Position numbers and translations under genes: made by a program. A stretch of 64,000 nt of DNA from Companilactobacillus ginsenosidimutans (GTDB lineage Bacteria > Bacillota > Bacilli > Lactobacillales > Lactobacillaceae), in assembly GCF_001050475.1 (NCBI RefSeq), contig NZ_CP012034.1, positions 1,178,001 to 1,242,000 on the forward strand. The letters are read 5' to 3'. The notes below the pieces were generated by a model that worked only from the letters and a program-made list of their open reading frames with translations, was not told the DNA's origin and did no database searches. Below are positions 1 to 9,615 of this stretch, in pieces. Numbering within the stretch: the stretch's first letter is position 1; each line of letters opens with the position of its first letter.

Positions 1-576
1 CACAACATCACGAACCATTTCTGAATCGCCATGGCCACCTTTGATCAAAACATTTTTGGCTCCCAAATCTTGAATCTTCTTGGCGGCAACGAGCATCCCA
101 CTTTGACTTTCAATCTTACTGCCAATCAAACGCTCAGCCTCGGGCATATTTGGTGTAACTAATGTGGCAAGCTTGATCAATTTATTTTTGATAGCATCAA
201 TACCTTCATCAGAAAGTAATTGTGAGCCACCTTTAGCAATCATAACTGGATCCAATACGAATGGACCAAAGTCATATTTCTTCAAATTGTCATAAACGAC
301 TTCAACATGTTCAGCATCAGCCAACATTCCGGTCTTACAGGCCTTGATTTTGAAATCATCGTTTAATGAAGCAAACTGTTCCGAAATCAATTTTGGAGAA
401 ATTGCCTGAAAATTCTGAACACCAATTGTATTTTGCGCCGTCACAGCGACAACCACTGCAGTCGAAAAGACACCACATTCCTGCATTGTCTTCATGTCAG
501 CCATAATACCAGCACCGCCACCACTGTCAGTTCCAGCGATGGTCAATGCTTGTGGAAAGCTATTTACATCATTCAT
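1..576 (-). CDS. thiD: ThiD, HMP/HMP-P kinase (partial)
   Basis: Phosphorylates hydroxymethylpyrimidine and then its phosphate, supplying the pyrimidine half of thiamine. The visible N-terminal ~190 residues begin MNDVNSFPQALTIAGTDSGG and carry the ribokinase-family AGTDSGGGAG loop and, further on, the IKGGHG motif. The rest lies beyond the left edge. Two in-frame ATGs sit back to back (579 and 576). I prefer 576 because it lies 7 nt after GGGGGAAA; 579 is possible. The start overlaps the end of thiM, so the two are translationally coupled in one riboswitch-controlled operon. Confident family call. Confidence 0.93.
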   Translation of the reverse strand, partial: MNDVNSFPQALTIAGTDSGGGAGIMADMKTMQECGVFSTAVVVAVTAQNTIGVQNFQAISPKLISEQFASLNDDFKIKACKTGMLADAEHVEVVYDNLKKYDFGPFVLDPVMIAKGGSQLLSDEGIDAIKNKLIKLATLVTPNMPEAERLIGSKIESQSGMLVAAKKIQDLGAKNVLIKGGHGDSEMVRDVV

Positions 577-1369
577 CATATTTCCCCCATCTCTTTATAT
601 CTTCAGTATTAATCGTATAAAGTTGATCAAGTAAACGTGTTGAAAAGGCAGCAGGTCCAATATTTGGTGTTTCTGTCATTACTAGTTCTCCAGCTAATCC
701 AAAAATAAGACATGCCATCTTGGCACCTTCAAAATAGTTACCATCAGAAACAGCTGCGAATACTGCGATAATAGATGAAAGCATATCGCCAGTACCCACT
801 CTTGTTGTAAAAATCTTATTTCCGTTAAACGTGTGTGAAATTAGGTCTCTAGTGGCAATTGTGTCAGTGACACCAGTTACGACTGTTACGCAATCAAACT
901 TTTTCGAACAGGCTTTGGCAATTTCATCGACGGACTTAGTTTGCCCCTCATCGATTGAATCAATACCTTTGGCGGACCATGAAACTCCAACTAAACTGGC
1001 AATCTCACCAGCATTACCACGAATAATCGTTGGCTTGGCTACTTTGAATAAGTCCTCAACGAATGCCAATCGTTCTGGTACTGCTCCGATTCCGACTGGA
1101 TCAAGTACAACTGGCTTGTTGAAATCTAATGCTAGTTTCAACAGATCTTTGCTAAGCTCATTTTGACGTTCGTCGAGCGTCCCGATGTTGATGCAGACGC
1201 CACTTGCCATCTGGGCAAGGGTCTTCAACTCTGCATCGTAATTTGTCATTAATGGAGACGCTCCAATGGCGCTAATTCCATTGGCGACATCACTTTGAGT
1301 AACTGAATTCGCAATATTTAAAATCATCGGATTGTCAGTTCTAACTTTTTGCAATAAATCGAGTTTCAT
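569..1369 (-). CDS. thiM: ThiM, hydroxyethylthiazole kinase
   Basis: Phosphorylates the thiazole alcohol in the thiamine salvage pathway. The 266-residue product has the usual length. It shows the family segments NPMILNIANSVTQ near the N-terminus, VVLDPVGIGA mid-protein, and a C-terminal GTGDMLSS anion-hole/catalytic Asp motif. The start at 1369 is chosen because TTGGAGGAATT lies directly upstream; an in-frame upstream extension runs into the terminator stem and has no ribosome binding site. The stop codon overlaps the thiD start. Regulation is by the TPP riboswitch and terminator just upstream. Confidence 0.95.
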   Translation of the reverse strand: MKLDLLQKVRTDNPMILNIANSVTQSDVANGISAIGASPLMTNYDAELKTLAQMASGVCINIGTLDERQNELSKDLLKLALDFNKPVVLDPVGIGAVPERLAFVEDLFKVAKPTIIRGNAGEIASLVGVSWSAKGIDSIDEGQTKSVDEIAKACSKKFDCVTVVTGVTDTIATRDLISHTFNGNKIFTTRVGTGDMLSSIIAVFAAVSDGNYFEGAKMACLIFGLAGELVMTETPNIGPAAFSTRLLDQLYTINTEDIKRWGKYDE

Positions 1370-1390
1370 CGTAAATTCCTCCAAAAGTAC

Positions 1391-1433
1391 AAAAAAAGCC
1401 ACGGTTCTAATCGTAGGATTAAGAATCGTGGCA
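1391..1433 (-). terminator. Riboswitch expression-platform terminator
   Basis: Read on the minus strand, a stem beginning GCCACGATTCT pairs with AGAACCGTGGC and is followed by seven T residues. It sits between the TPP aptamer and the thiM ribosome binding site, where ligand-controlled termination would act. Confidence 0.85.
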
Positions 1434-1451
1434 TAAGTTTGCCCAGATTAT

Positions 1452-1536
1452 CGCACTTTCCTACGCAAGCATTAACTCACAGGTTCAAAGGGATCGGCAT
1501 AGCCGTCTCAGTCTCTCTCGAAACACCCCTAGTGCT
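1452..1536 (-). promoter_or_regulatory. TPP riboswitch (THI element)
   Basis: On the minus strand the conserved blocks appear in order: AGGGGTG, ACTGAGA, CCCTTTGAACCTG, and TAATGCTTGCGTAGGAAAGT. These are the signature segments of the thiamine-pyrophosphate aptamer. It lies ahead of thiM-thiD and just before a terminator hairpin, so high TPP should stop transcription. Confidence 0.95.
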
Positions 1537-1593
1537 AAAGTATGATTTAAGTTTATCATGAAATTATTTAAAAATATAATATTTGGCGCAGAT

Positions 1594-3654
1594 TTATTTT
1601 ACACCCAATGCTTTGAATGCTGCATCTTCAATCGAATCATAAAAAATAACTGTAAATGCTCCCAATAATTCTGAAGGAACTGACCCTAAATCAGCAGCAG
1701 AAGTGTTAGGAATTAATATTTTCTTAGCACCTGAATCCAGTGCAACTTGCAAAGTATCTGCAAGATTATCAAGCTTCACCAGTGAACCACCAATTGTATG
1801 TTCGCCAAGAATAACCAAACTATCTAAAGTAGACTTACTCATTGAAATCGATACTAAGGCAATGTATGTAGCAAGTGACAATCTGCTGGTCATCTCACTA
1901 TTATTCAGATTTACTGCATTTACCACATAATCATGAGTGGTTAAACTGATGCTTGAACTAACGGATTTTGAATTAGCTTTCAAATACTTGTATGCAGTAT
2001 CCATGGCTTCCGATGCTTTATGATTTCCAGAGATCCCAGTTTTTTCAAATTTACCATTTCCGGCTATCATCTGAGTTTCAATTTTGAATAAACTCAATCG
2101 TTCATTTTTGTCATAGGTAACAGTATAAACTTGACCTGGTTTTTCTGTACCCTCGGGAATTAAACTATTGGATCCCTGCTCAGGCACTGAGACATAATGT
2201 TCCTCAAATGTTTCATTGTCGATGTACGAAAAATTAATGTCAAAAAATTCCATTCCACCAATTTTCTTTAATTGCTCTTTAACTCGCCGACGAAGTTCTA
2301 ATGCAAACTCCAAAGCTTCTTGAACTTCGGGTTTGCCATATTCGCCATTTGGATATAGCAACTTCAACATGCCGGAGGTAGTCTTTCTAACAGCTATAGT
2401 GTCCCTCTGATTGAGTTGGCCACCCAACTTGAAGTATTTATCTATGGCATCGGAAAATGACTGCTTACGCAATTCTCGCATGATTTCAGCAAAGTAATCA
2501 GTTATTAATCCATATCCTTTTGTAAAGAATGATGGTTTGTATTTTGGAATTTCCCAACCAGGGATATAGGCATGAATCCTATCAAGAAATGCAGAATCAG
2601 TCGCCATAACCTCAGGAAATGGTTCAAACAAGTTAGAAGTTCGCATCACAACGTCAATGCTCTGATTAATATTACCGACAAAAACCATTGCTGCACTAGC
2701 TTGGATTTCATCCTTACCACGGGCAAATGATCCAGATGCCATGTAATCCTTCATGATTTGGACGCCATCTTTATCCTTGAAAGTGATACCAGCAACCTCA
2801 TCAAAAGCGACGATATCCCACATTCCTACTAGTCCAACTTGTCTACGACCCATGTTGTAGAACAAATTTGCAACGGTCGTTTGTCCACCAGAAACTAAAA
2901 TCGAATTTGGTGATAATTCTTTATAAACATGAGATTTACCAGTTCCACGGGGCCCAAGCTCAACCACATTATAATTATTTTCCACAAACGGTATTAACCT
3001 TGCCAAAAACAACCATTTTTCACGCTTTGAAAATTGTGTTGGTTCCATACCAATAGTACGTAAAATCAAATCCGTCCACTCATCCGTAGTGAACTCCGAT
3101 CTAGCTTTATAAACTTCTGGCATATTTAAATCTGCGACTTGAATAGGTGTCAATGAGTCAACGACAAATGGAGATTCATTTTTATTATTCTCATCATAAG
3201 CATATCTCAAGCGAACAATGGACCAAATTCCTCCGCCAAGTAATCTTTCAAAGTCTTGAGGATATCTGCTGTCAACCGGCACTCCATCGATTCCTAGATT
3301 ACTAAACAAGGCTTCATATCGATCAGCGTGTTCATTCAAATGAACAGTTAGTTTGTCGATTACAGTATATGAGCCAAGTTCACGAATTTTAGACTTAACT
3401 TTTTCAGCCTCATCAGGTCGAACATAATTATTTGCCAGAGTTTTCTTAACGTTCTCAACTCCACGCTCAATTTGTGCTTCATCAGTGCTGTTAGCATACA
3501 TCCCCAACAAATATTCAAGGACATAAGTAGGGACATTTGCCCCTTCCTTAATCCGGTTGGTCAAATCTTTGCGAACAAATTTCCCTGGCAAGGTTTTTAT
3601 CAATTTATCTAATAAAACATCATTTGTTGCTTCATTTGAATTTGAATCAGTCAT
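1594..3654 (-). CDS. brxL: BrxL, BREX AAA+ Lon-like protein
   Basis: Last gene of the BREX operon. The 686-residue protein has an AAA+ core with Walker A GPRGTGKS at about residues 234-241 and Walker B IVAFDE at about 281-286. A C-terminal Lon-like domain spans roughly 580-686 (segments SRLSLATYIALV and SGAKKILIP). A clear Ser-Lys protease dyad is not obvious to me, which agrees with BrxL being considered a DNA-linked AAA+ factor and not a simple protease. The start has AGAGGAACAATT ahead of it. The gene follows pglZ by 14 nt and should be co-transcribed with it. Confidence 0.93.
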   Translation of the reverse strand: MTDSNSNEATNDVLLDKLIKTLPGKFVRKDLTNRIKEGANVPTYVLEYLLGMYANSTDEAQIERGVENVKKTLANNYVRPDEAEKVKSKIRELGSYTVIDKLTVHLNEHADRYEALFSNLGIDGVPVDSRYPQDFERLLGGGIWSIVRLRYAYDENNKNESPFVVDSLTPIQVADLNMPEVYKARSEFTTDEWTDLILRTIGMEPTQFSKREKWLFLARLIPFVENNYNVVELGPRGTGKSHVYKELSPNSILVSGGQTTVANLFYNMGRRQVGLVGMWDIVAFDEVAGITFKDKDGVQIMKDYMASGSFARGKDEIQASAAMVFVGNINQSIDVVMRTSNLFEPFPEVMATDSAFLDRIHAYIPGWEIPKYKPSFFTKGYGLITDYFAEIMRELRKQSFSDAIDKYFKLGGQLNQRDTIAVRKTTSGMLKLLYPNGEYGKPEVQEALEFALELRRRVKEQLKKIGGMEFFDINFSYIDNETFEEHYVSVPEQGSNSLIPEGTEKPGQVYTVTYDKNERLSLFKIETQMIAGNGKFEKTGISGNHKASEAMDTAYKYLKANSKSVSSSISLTTHDYVVNAVNLNNSEMTSRLSLATYIALVSISMSKSTLDSLVILGEHTIGGSLVKLDNLADTLQVALDSGAKKILIPNTSAADLGSVPSELLGAFTVIFYDSIEDAAFKALGVK

Positions 3655-3668
3655 AATTGTTCCTCTCG

Positions 3669-6200
3669 CTAAATGTCAAAACCAAATCCACCCGGAATCG
3701 TGATATCCATGATGTAAGGAATTGATTCAACAACTCCATTTCGCGTATTTTTAATAACTAAATAATATTTTTTAGACTTGTCATAAGTCCTATCTGCTAA
3801 CACTATTTGCTTAGAGAAAATTCGATCCTGTACCGTCGAATCTTCACCTTTATTTGCATTCACTGTAACCTGACCTGAAATAAGTTGATTCTGGTCATCA
3901 ACGAAATACAAACTATAAACAGCTGGCTTCACAGTTGCACTAACTGGTGTAACCTGCATCAGGCTAACTTTGACCTCTAGAGAAGTAATCTTATTTGAAG
4001 TGCTGACAATCGAAAGTTTAACATCTTCTTCATCAGTTTTACCCTTATTAGATTTAACTTCCAACAAAGGCACAATCATTTCTTGAGGTGAACTCCCACC
4101 ATGAACGTAATTATATGATCCAGCGGATTTGAAAATATTAGCAGTAGTTGGATAATAAACGCTTCTATCATCATTATTATTCAAAATGTCTGATAGTTTT
4201 TGAGATCCAATTCCAGGTTCATCAATCGTCTCTGATGTAATCATGTAGCGCTGAGATTTAGCATCGTTTTCAACATGAGAGACATCAATTTTATCCTCAG
4301 GTAAAAGTTTTGCATCTCGATAAATATATCCATGGTCAGCTGTAACATAAAAATGGTTAATACTGCTACTGCGAAGACGTAATATCAGCTTTTTAATATC
4401 ATTGATAGTCTCTTCAGTAGCCTTAAATACATCATCTTCAGTTTTTCGATTATCTGCAATAGCATCAATTTGGTTGTGGTAGATATAAACAACTTGTTTA
4501 CCTGCAAACCACTCACGAATATCTTTTGTACTAGCGCCCTTCAAATCATCAAGAGGAAAAGTACAACTATCTTGATTTGCTGACTGTAATATCTTTTCGC
4601 GACTCTTCATATCAGTAGCTTCACCGCCATCAACGAGGAGCTTCTTTTCGTCCAAACAAAGCGTTTCATTAGGTAATAATGACGGCATACCCATATAAGT
4701 TACAGATGGCAATCCAGTAATCATATAATCCATTTTCTGCTCACTAACTTGAGAAGATTTACCCAACTCGTCTTGAAGTTCCTTAGCAGCTTCAAATCTA
4801 AATGCATCAGAAATAATAACAACTATTCTGTTAGTCTCAGGTTCAACATAGTTTTTGTAAAAATTACGTTGAAGCTTGCGTGGTGAAATGGCATCAAAAT
4901 GGAAATTCTTATTCCATGCCAATAATTGTTTATCCAAATATGAATTAACATAAACATCTTCAATCAGCAATTTAGTCTTCTCAAACTCTTCAGGCTGATC
5001 AGTTTCTTGGTAGTAGTAAATGAATTTACGATAGTAAGTATCCATCTCAAATCCACCATCAACATAACTACCCACAATGTTATCGAAACTTTGCTCCGGT
5101 TCATCTTGAGACATCAAGACAATGAAATACGCCATCTTCATCATCTGATAATACGACTTAATTGGATCAACATGTCCAAAATGCATATCTGAGCGTTTCT
5201 TGATCAATACATCGATGAGTTGACCATTAATTTGTGCATCCAAATCCTCAAGACCTAATCTGTCCTGAATCCAGTTCAAAACTAACCAATCAAAGTACTT
5301 GAATACATCTGATTTGGCAATAACGTTAATATCCATATCTTTAAAAATTGAGCCACCATTAATAAATGCCCAAACTGCAGCTTCAACATCAGAATATGTA
5401 TCACCAGATGATTGATATGACTTAGTACCGAATTGCTGCATAAATGTCTGTACGTTAGCAACTTTCTCACTTAAATCATATTCAGATAATGACTTAGGAA
5501 ATTGAACATCCATCTGCTTAAATGTTGTCGTCAGATACATGGCAGAACTAAATTTCACCAAATCATGTTCTTTGTTATAGTTGAATTCATATTTGACTGT
5601 ATCCCAAAACGTATCTAAAACATTGAATTTCTCAAATTGTGCCAAATACTCATTATCATTAAGATTAGCAGTCATGATAACTTGTAAGATGTCAAAGAAG
5701 CTGAACAATGGTGTCTTGAGCTTCACAATTGTTGCCATGATTGACCATTCTGGGTTCTCCTGATAACTGCTTAACTCAAAAGTTGCAAAGGCATTACGAC
5801 GTTCTTTGTTTCCAAAGAAATCCATATGATTTGCCACAAAATCTCGCATAGATTCAGGCAATCCCAAATCCTTACGAAGAATCTCTTTTGAATCGGCAGT
5901 AAATGTATCCGAATATCTCACCATATCTCTTAAATGATTTTCATCAAGAATCGGTTGAGCTGCAGGAGAATAAACCAGCACCTTTTTATCATCATCAATG
6001 GCATTTAATTTAATCTTAGTCTCAAGTTGATGTCCAGGTTGAAGTACCACAACCTTGGCTATATCTTCCAAGTCAGTCGATAATTCTTCAATGTTATCTT
6101 CAAATTCAGCGTCATTGTCATACCAGAAGATAAATTGATATCTACCTTGGAATTTATTTTTCAAAGATTCAACAACCTGTTTTAGGTCAACGTCAGCCAT
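3669..6200 (-). CDS. pglZ: PglZ, BREX alkaline-phosphatase-superfamily protein
   Basis: Core BREX protein needed for defence and methylation. The 843-residue product carries the PglZ domain: SDAF at about 464-467, TYMGMPSLLP at 501-510, YHNQIDA at 574-580 and TADHGYIYRD at 620-629, containing the metal-binding Asp/His residues typical of the superfamily. Its leader (AGGGGAACACTAAAATG) resembles the leader of pglX, suggesting a duplicated translation-initiation region. In the present orientation it is cut off from pglX by the plus-strand cassette and a terminator, so it probably needs its own promoter or long read-through. Confidence 0.93.
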   Translation of the reverse strand: MADVDLKQVVESLKNKFQGRYQFIFWYDNDAEFEDNIEELSTDLEDIAKVVVLQPGHQLETKIKLNAIDDDKKVLVYSPAAQPILDENHLRDMVRYSDTFTADSKEILRKDLGLPESMRDFVANHMDFFGNKERRNAFATFELSSYQENPEWSIMATIVKLKTPLFSFFDILQVIMTANLNDNEYLAQFEKFNVLDTFWDTVKYEFNYNKEHDLVKFSSAMYLTTTFKQMDVQFPKSLSEYDLSEKVANVQTFMQQFGTKSYQSSGDTYSDVEAAVWAFINGGSIFKDMDINVIAKSDVFKYFDWLVLNWIQDRLGLEDLDAQINGQLIDVLIKKRSDMHFGHVDPIKSYYQMMKMAYFIVLMSQDEPEQSFDNIVGSYVDGGFEMDTYYRKFIYYYQETDQPEEFEKTKLLIEDVYVNSYLDKQLLAWNKNFHFDAISPRKLQRNFYKNYVEPETNRIVVIISDAFRFEAAKELQDELGKSSQVSEQKMDYMITGLPSVTYMGMPSLLPNETLCLDEKKLLVDGGEATDMKSREKILQSANQDSCTFPLDDLKGASTKDIREWFAGKQVVYIYHNQIDAIADNRKTEDDVFKATEETINDIKKLILRLRSSSINHFYVTADHGYIYRDAKLLPEDKIDVSHVENDAKSQRYMITSETIDEPGIGSQKLSDILNNNDDRSVYYPTTANIFKSAGSYNYVHGGSSPQEMIVPLLEVKSNKGKTDEEDVKLSIVSTSNKITSLEVKVSLMQVTPVSATVKPAVYSLYFVDDQNQLISGQVTVNANKGEDSTVQDRIFSKQIVLADRTYDKSKKYYLVIKNTRNGVVESIPYIMDITIPGGFGFDI

Positions 6201-6209
6201 TTTAGTGTT

Positions 6210-6278
6210 CCCCTTACTAGTAAAATCTGTTAATTAAATCATACAGTATTATGCTTTGATAGACACATATTTAACACA
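6210..6278 (-). promoter_or_regulatory. Possible pglZ-brxL promoter region
   Basis: On the minus strand a CATAAT box is followed by an AT-rich stretch leading to the pglZ start. The -35 candidate (TTGTGT) is about 20 nt upstream, which is too far to be convincing. A promoter here is expected because the neighbouring cassette is read the other way, but the match is weak. The region stops exactly where the pglX homology begins. Confidence 0.3.
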
Positions 6279-6279
6279 A

Positions 6280-6410
6280 AATTATTGTTCACTCCAAGCT
6301 ATCACGATGGCGTGATTAAGGATCTGATTGACGATGTTAGTGTAGATGATTTTAACGTCGATGTTGGTGGTCAGGTGGAGATTATTGGTTGGTTGTATCA
6401 GTACTATAAT
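6280..6410 (+). repeat. Inverted repeat IR1, left arm
   Basis: A 131-bp segment matching the reverse complement of 12439-12569 with about 8 mismatches counted by eye. The first 31 bp are identical, and homology begins abruptly at AATTATTGTTCACTCC. It encodes the FTPSYHDGVIK segment of PglX. Recombination between the arms would invert everything between them and place the plus-strand pglX onto the pglX promoter and N-terminus. Confidence 0.9.
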
Positions 6411-7653
6411 ACTGAGCCAAAAGATAGAGCTTTTAAGAAGAAAAAGTATTCCGAATCCGACATTCCAGCAGTAACTCAACTATTTACCCCAGACTGGATT
6501 GTAAAATATATGGTTGAGAATTCGCTGGGCCGATACTGGATAAATGTGTTACAAGCCAAGGGTAACAAAAGCTCCGAAGCAGATGTCGCAAAACAATTTA
6601 ATTGGAAGTATTTCATGCCTTCCGCTGAACAACAAAGTGAGGAATACATCAATATTCAGAGTAATTCCAAACTCCAAAATACAAAGCCAGAAGATTTAAC
6701 ATTAATAGATCCCGCAATGGGATCCGGTCATGTGCTGGTCTACTCCTTTGAAGTATTAATGGATATATACGAATCAGAAGGATACTCAAAGCGTGAAGCA
6801 GCAACTAATATACTTGAGAAAAATTTATATGGATTAGACATTGATACAAGAGCGTTTCAACTATCATATTTTGCTTTGATGATGAAGGGACGTCAGTACA
6901 ATCGACGTATTTTGAATAATGATTTAAAATTGAATGTTTATGACATCCCCGAGTTATCAGAAGATAGTGTAGATTCATTTATAAGTCACTTACCTAGTAA
7001 CGTTGAGCCTACTTTTAGTAACCTTCTTAAACATTATGAAAATGGAAATGAATACGGTTCTTTAATCAAATTTGATAACGTCATTGATTGGGAAGTTGTT
7101 AATCCAGAAGTTAATAATACTTCAGAGAATCAACAAATGACTTTTGATGATGTGGATTCCATTAAAAATACCGGACAATTGCAAGACGCAATTAATGTTT
7201 CTAAATTATTGACTAGTAAATTTACCATTGGAATCACAAATCCGCCTTATATGGGTTCAGGAAAAATGGATCAAGTTCTGAGTAAATATGTCAAAAAGTA
7301 TTTCAAAGAAGGAAAAGCAGATTTGTTTGGTGCATTCATGCAAAGAATGGCTCAGCTAGTTGAGGAAAATGGTTATTATGCCATGGTAACTCAGCATTCA
7401 TGGATGTTCTTATCGAGCTTTGAGGATTTAAGAAAAGAGCTCAAAAACAACGCTCTAATCAATATGGCTCATTTAGGAACAAGAGCCTTTGAAGAAATTG
7501 GCGGTGAAGTGGTTCAATCCACAGCATTCGTTTATCAAAACACCAAAGTAACAAATTATGTGGGAACTTATGAAAGACTAATCGATTTTCCATCGCAACA
7601 AAAGAAAGAGACAGCATTCTTAGAAGCGGTTAATAATCCAAAATCTAAATACC

Positions 7654-7693
7654 TTTATCGAACTAACCAAGCGAACTTTGAAAAGATTCCGGG
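7654..7693 (+). repeat. Inverted repeat IR2, left arm (40 bp)
   Basis: Forty bases identical to the reverse complement of 11231-11270. It encodes YRTNQANFEKIPG, just before the variable target-recognition half of PglX. Flanking DNA diverges quickly on both sides, so the identity is not explained by overall similarity of the two genes. Confidence 0.9.
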
Positions 7694-8425
7694 TATGCCA
7701 ATTGCTTATTGGGCTTCAGATGAACTATTAAATCTGTATGGATCAACGGAAACTGTCGAGGATGTGGCCGACGTAAAGAAAGGCAGCTTTACGGGAGACA
7801 ACTCCAGATTCCTTAGACTATGGCCCGAGGTCTCATTTTCGAAGGTTAAATTTAATTGTGAAGATGTAACTGAATCAATTAAATCACATAAAAAATGGTT
7901 TCCTTATAACAAAGGTGGTTCTTTCCGAAAATGGTATGGAAACCATGACTATTTAATTAATTGGTTTAATGATGCTGCTGAATTAAAAAATTTTCCCAAG
8001 TTTGGACTTAGAAATCCTCAATATATTTTTCAAGAAGGTCTCACTTGGTCATCACTTAGTTCAGGAAATCCTTCATTCCGATATTCAGAGAATGGATTTG
8101 TTTTTGATAGTAAAGGACCTATGATTTTTTCTAAAAACTTACCATACTTATTGAGCCTTCTTAATTCAGTTATTTCGACCTATATTTTAAATATTCTTTC
8201 ACCAACTTTAGATTACAATCCAACTGCAATCAGAAAAATCCCCTACTTATTTAATCGACAATTTGAAAAAGTGATTTTCAAGTTAAGCACTGATAATATT
8301 CTTATTTCTAAAAATGATTACAATTCAAATGAGTGGTCGTGGGACTTTTTAAGACTTCCATTACTAATTCACATCGCTGACGAGAATCTATCATTACCCA
8401 ATAAAATATTGGTTGAACTAACCAA

Positions 8426-8448
8426 TTGTGCCAAAATTGTGGCAATTT
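8426..8448. promoter_or_regulatory. Dyad, left of recombinase gene
   Basis: TTGTGCCAAAATTGTGGCAA contains TGCCA and TGGCA arms around a 6-nt spacer. A near copy in inverted orientation sits just after the recombinase stop codon (9558-9580). The layout is like a tyrosine-recombinase core site. Function is inferred. Confidence 0.5.
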
Positions 8449-8470
8449 ATTCGCAATGGAGGGAAATATA

Positions 8471-9559
8471 ATGGTTAGTTATCAAAAAAGAGGAAACGTT
8501 TGGCAATACGAAATATCGTATAAGGATGTTGATGGTAAATATAAAAAGTTAAGAAAGTCCGGATTTATCAAGAAATCTGAAGCTGTTATGGCAGCAAGCT
8601 TGCTTCAAAGCACTCACCCCAACCTTTATACTGTTCGATCAGGTGATGAAACCTTGGTGTCATATTTTGACAGATGGATTAATGTCTATAAAAAAGGTAA
8701 AGTATCTGAGATCACTTACAACAAGTACCAAAACACTTCACAGCATGCTTCTGAACTCTTTGGTAACCTCAAACTAAAGGAAATAACCAAGTTGATTTAT
8801 CAGAAAAAGCTCAATGAATTCGGAAAAACACATGCTCGACGAACCGTTTCTTGTTTACACAAACAATTACGTGCATGTATTCTTGATGCAATTGATGAAA
8901 GAATAATTGTTAGTGACCCTACTAGAAAAGCCGTAATCGTAGGTATTGACCCTCCGAAGAAGCTTAAATCATTAAACTACAATCAATGGAAAAAATTAGT
9001 CAGTAATCTAAACACAAATCGTAGTGCGGAAATGATAATTTACATAGCCTGCGTCACTGGTATGCGTTATGGGGAGATTGTCGGCCTCACAGTAAATGAC
9101 TTTAATTACTCCCGAAGTACCCTGCATATCAATAAGACCTGGGACTACAAATACAAAACTGGTTTTAAAAAAACAAAAACAAAATCATCTAACAGAGAAA
9201 TTATTATTGATAAAAGTTCAGCAAACAAACTCAGACAATACATTAGAAAATCAAATTTAACCTCGGATGACTTATTATTCATGGATTCAAAAAAACATGT
9301 AATGGTAAGCGCAGAAATAAATAAAGTACTAACTGGTAAACTTAAGGACTTAAAAATACCAAGAATTACATTTCATGGACTCCGACATACACATGCATCA
9401 ATTCTACTTTATAAGGGCGTTTCAACCCTTTCGGTATCCAGGAGACTCGGACACAGCAGCGTTTCAACAACTCAATCTACATATCTCCATATAATTAAAG
9501 AGCTTGAGTATCAGGACCAAGATAAAATCATTTCAATACTAAATATCGACAACGATTAA
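8471..9559 (+). CDS. Tyrosine recombinase of the invertible BREX cassette
   Basis: A 362-residue phage-type integrase. The N-terminal ~60 residues resemble an arm-binding domain (MVSYQKRGNVWQYEISYKD), followed by a SAM-like core-binding region. The catalytic domain has Arg in ACVTGMRYGEI, HGLRHTHAS (the H-x-x-R), LGHSS and the nucleophile Tyr in STYLHI. The start at 8471 has GGAGGG 7 nt upstream and overlaps the stop of the silent pglX by 1 nt. An upstream in-frame ATG (8426) falls within the dyad and is less likely. It lies inside the segment it would invert. No other phage genes are nearby, so a dedicated inversion role is the best reading. Confidence 0.88.
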   Translation: MVSYQKRGNVWQYEISYKDVDGKYKKLRKSGFIKKSEAVMAASLLQSTHPNLYTVRSGDETLVSYFDRWINVYKKGKVSEITYNKYQNTSQHASELFGNLKLKEITKLIYQKKLNEFGKTHARRTVSCLHKQLRACILDAIDERIIVSDPTRKAVIVGIDPPKKLKSLNYNQWKKLVSNLNTNRSAEMIIYIACVTGMRYGEIVGLTVNDFNYSRSTLHINKTWDYKYKTGFKKTKTKSSNREIIIDKSSANKLRQYIRKSNLTSDDLLFMDSKKHVMVSAEINKVLTGKLKDLKIPRITFHGLRHTHASILLYKGVSTLSVSRRLGHSSVSTTQSTYLHIIKELEYQDQDKIISILNIDND

Positions 9560-9580
9560 TTGCCACATTTTTTGGCACAA
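9558..9580. promoter_or_regulatory. Dyad, right of recombinase gene
   Basis: Contains TGCCA and TGGCA arms with a 7-nt spacer (TGCCACATTTTTTGGCA). The whole is the near reverse complement of the dyad at 8426-8448, so the recombinase gene is bracketed by an inverted pair. Confidence 0.5.
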
Positions 9581-9613
9581 AAGAGGACTTTCCTAATTGG
9601 AAAGTCCTCTTTT
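9580..9613. terminator. Bidirectional terminator between recombinase and pglX
   Basis: Stem AAAGAGGACTTTCC / GGAAAGTCCTCTTT with a TAATT loop, A-rich on one side and T-rich on the other. It separates the convergent 3' ends and would also stop the BREX transcript after pglX in the present orientation. Confidence 0.85.
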
Positions 9614-9615
9614 AG

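Larger units (their letters stand above)
6280..8471 (+). pseudogene. pglX: Silent pglX cassette lacking N- and C-termini
   Basis: A second adenine methyltransferase gene on the opposite strand to the expressed pglX. The open frame has no ATG or ribosome binding site where homology starts (a TTG at 6285 is the only candidate), so it is silent as placed. It aligns with residues ~196-870 of the expressed protein. It has canonical motif I DPAMGSGH at cassette residues 142-149, NPPY at 319-322 and RTNQANFEKIPG at 459-470, then a divergent target-recognition region. It stops about 285 residues short of the usual C-terminus, with an unrelated tail, 1 nt overlapping the recombinase ATG. Best read as a storage cassette for inversion, not a dead duplicate. 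Confidence 0.85.

Noticed and set aside
831..1166. Plus-strand open frame opposite thiM
   Set aside because: Fully antisense to a clear ThiM frame, no ribosome binding site and Ser/Thr-rich translation typical of a shadow frame.
6285..8471. Second pglX as an independently expressed gene
   Set aside because: No ATG, binding site or promoter at its 5' end; homology starts mid-gene exactly at the inverted-repeat boundary.
8471..9559. Integrase as the mark of a prophage or ICE
   Set aside because: No other phage or conjugation genes, no tRNA or direct repeats, and it lies inside a pglX inverted repeat, so an inversion role fits better.
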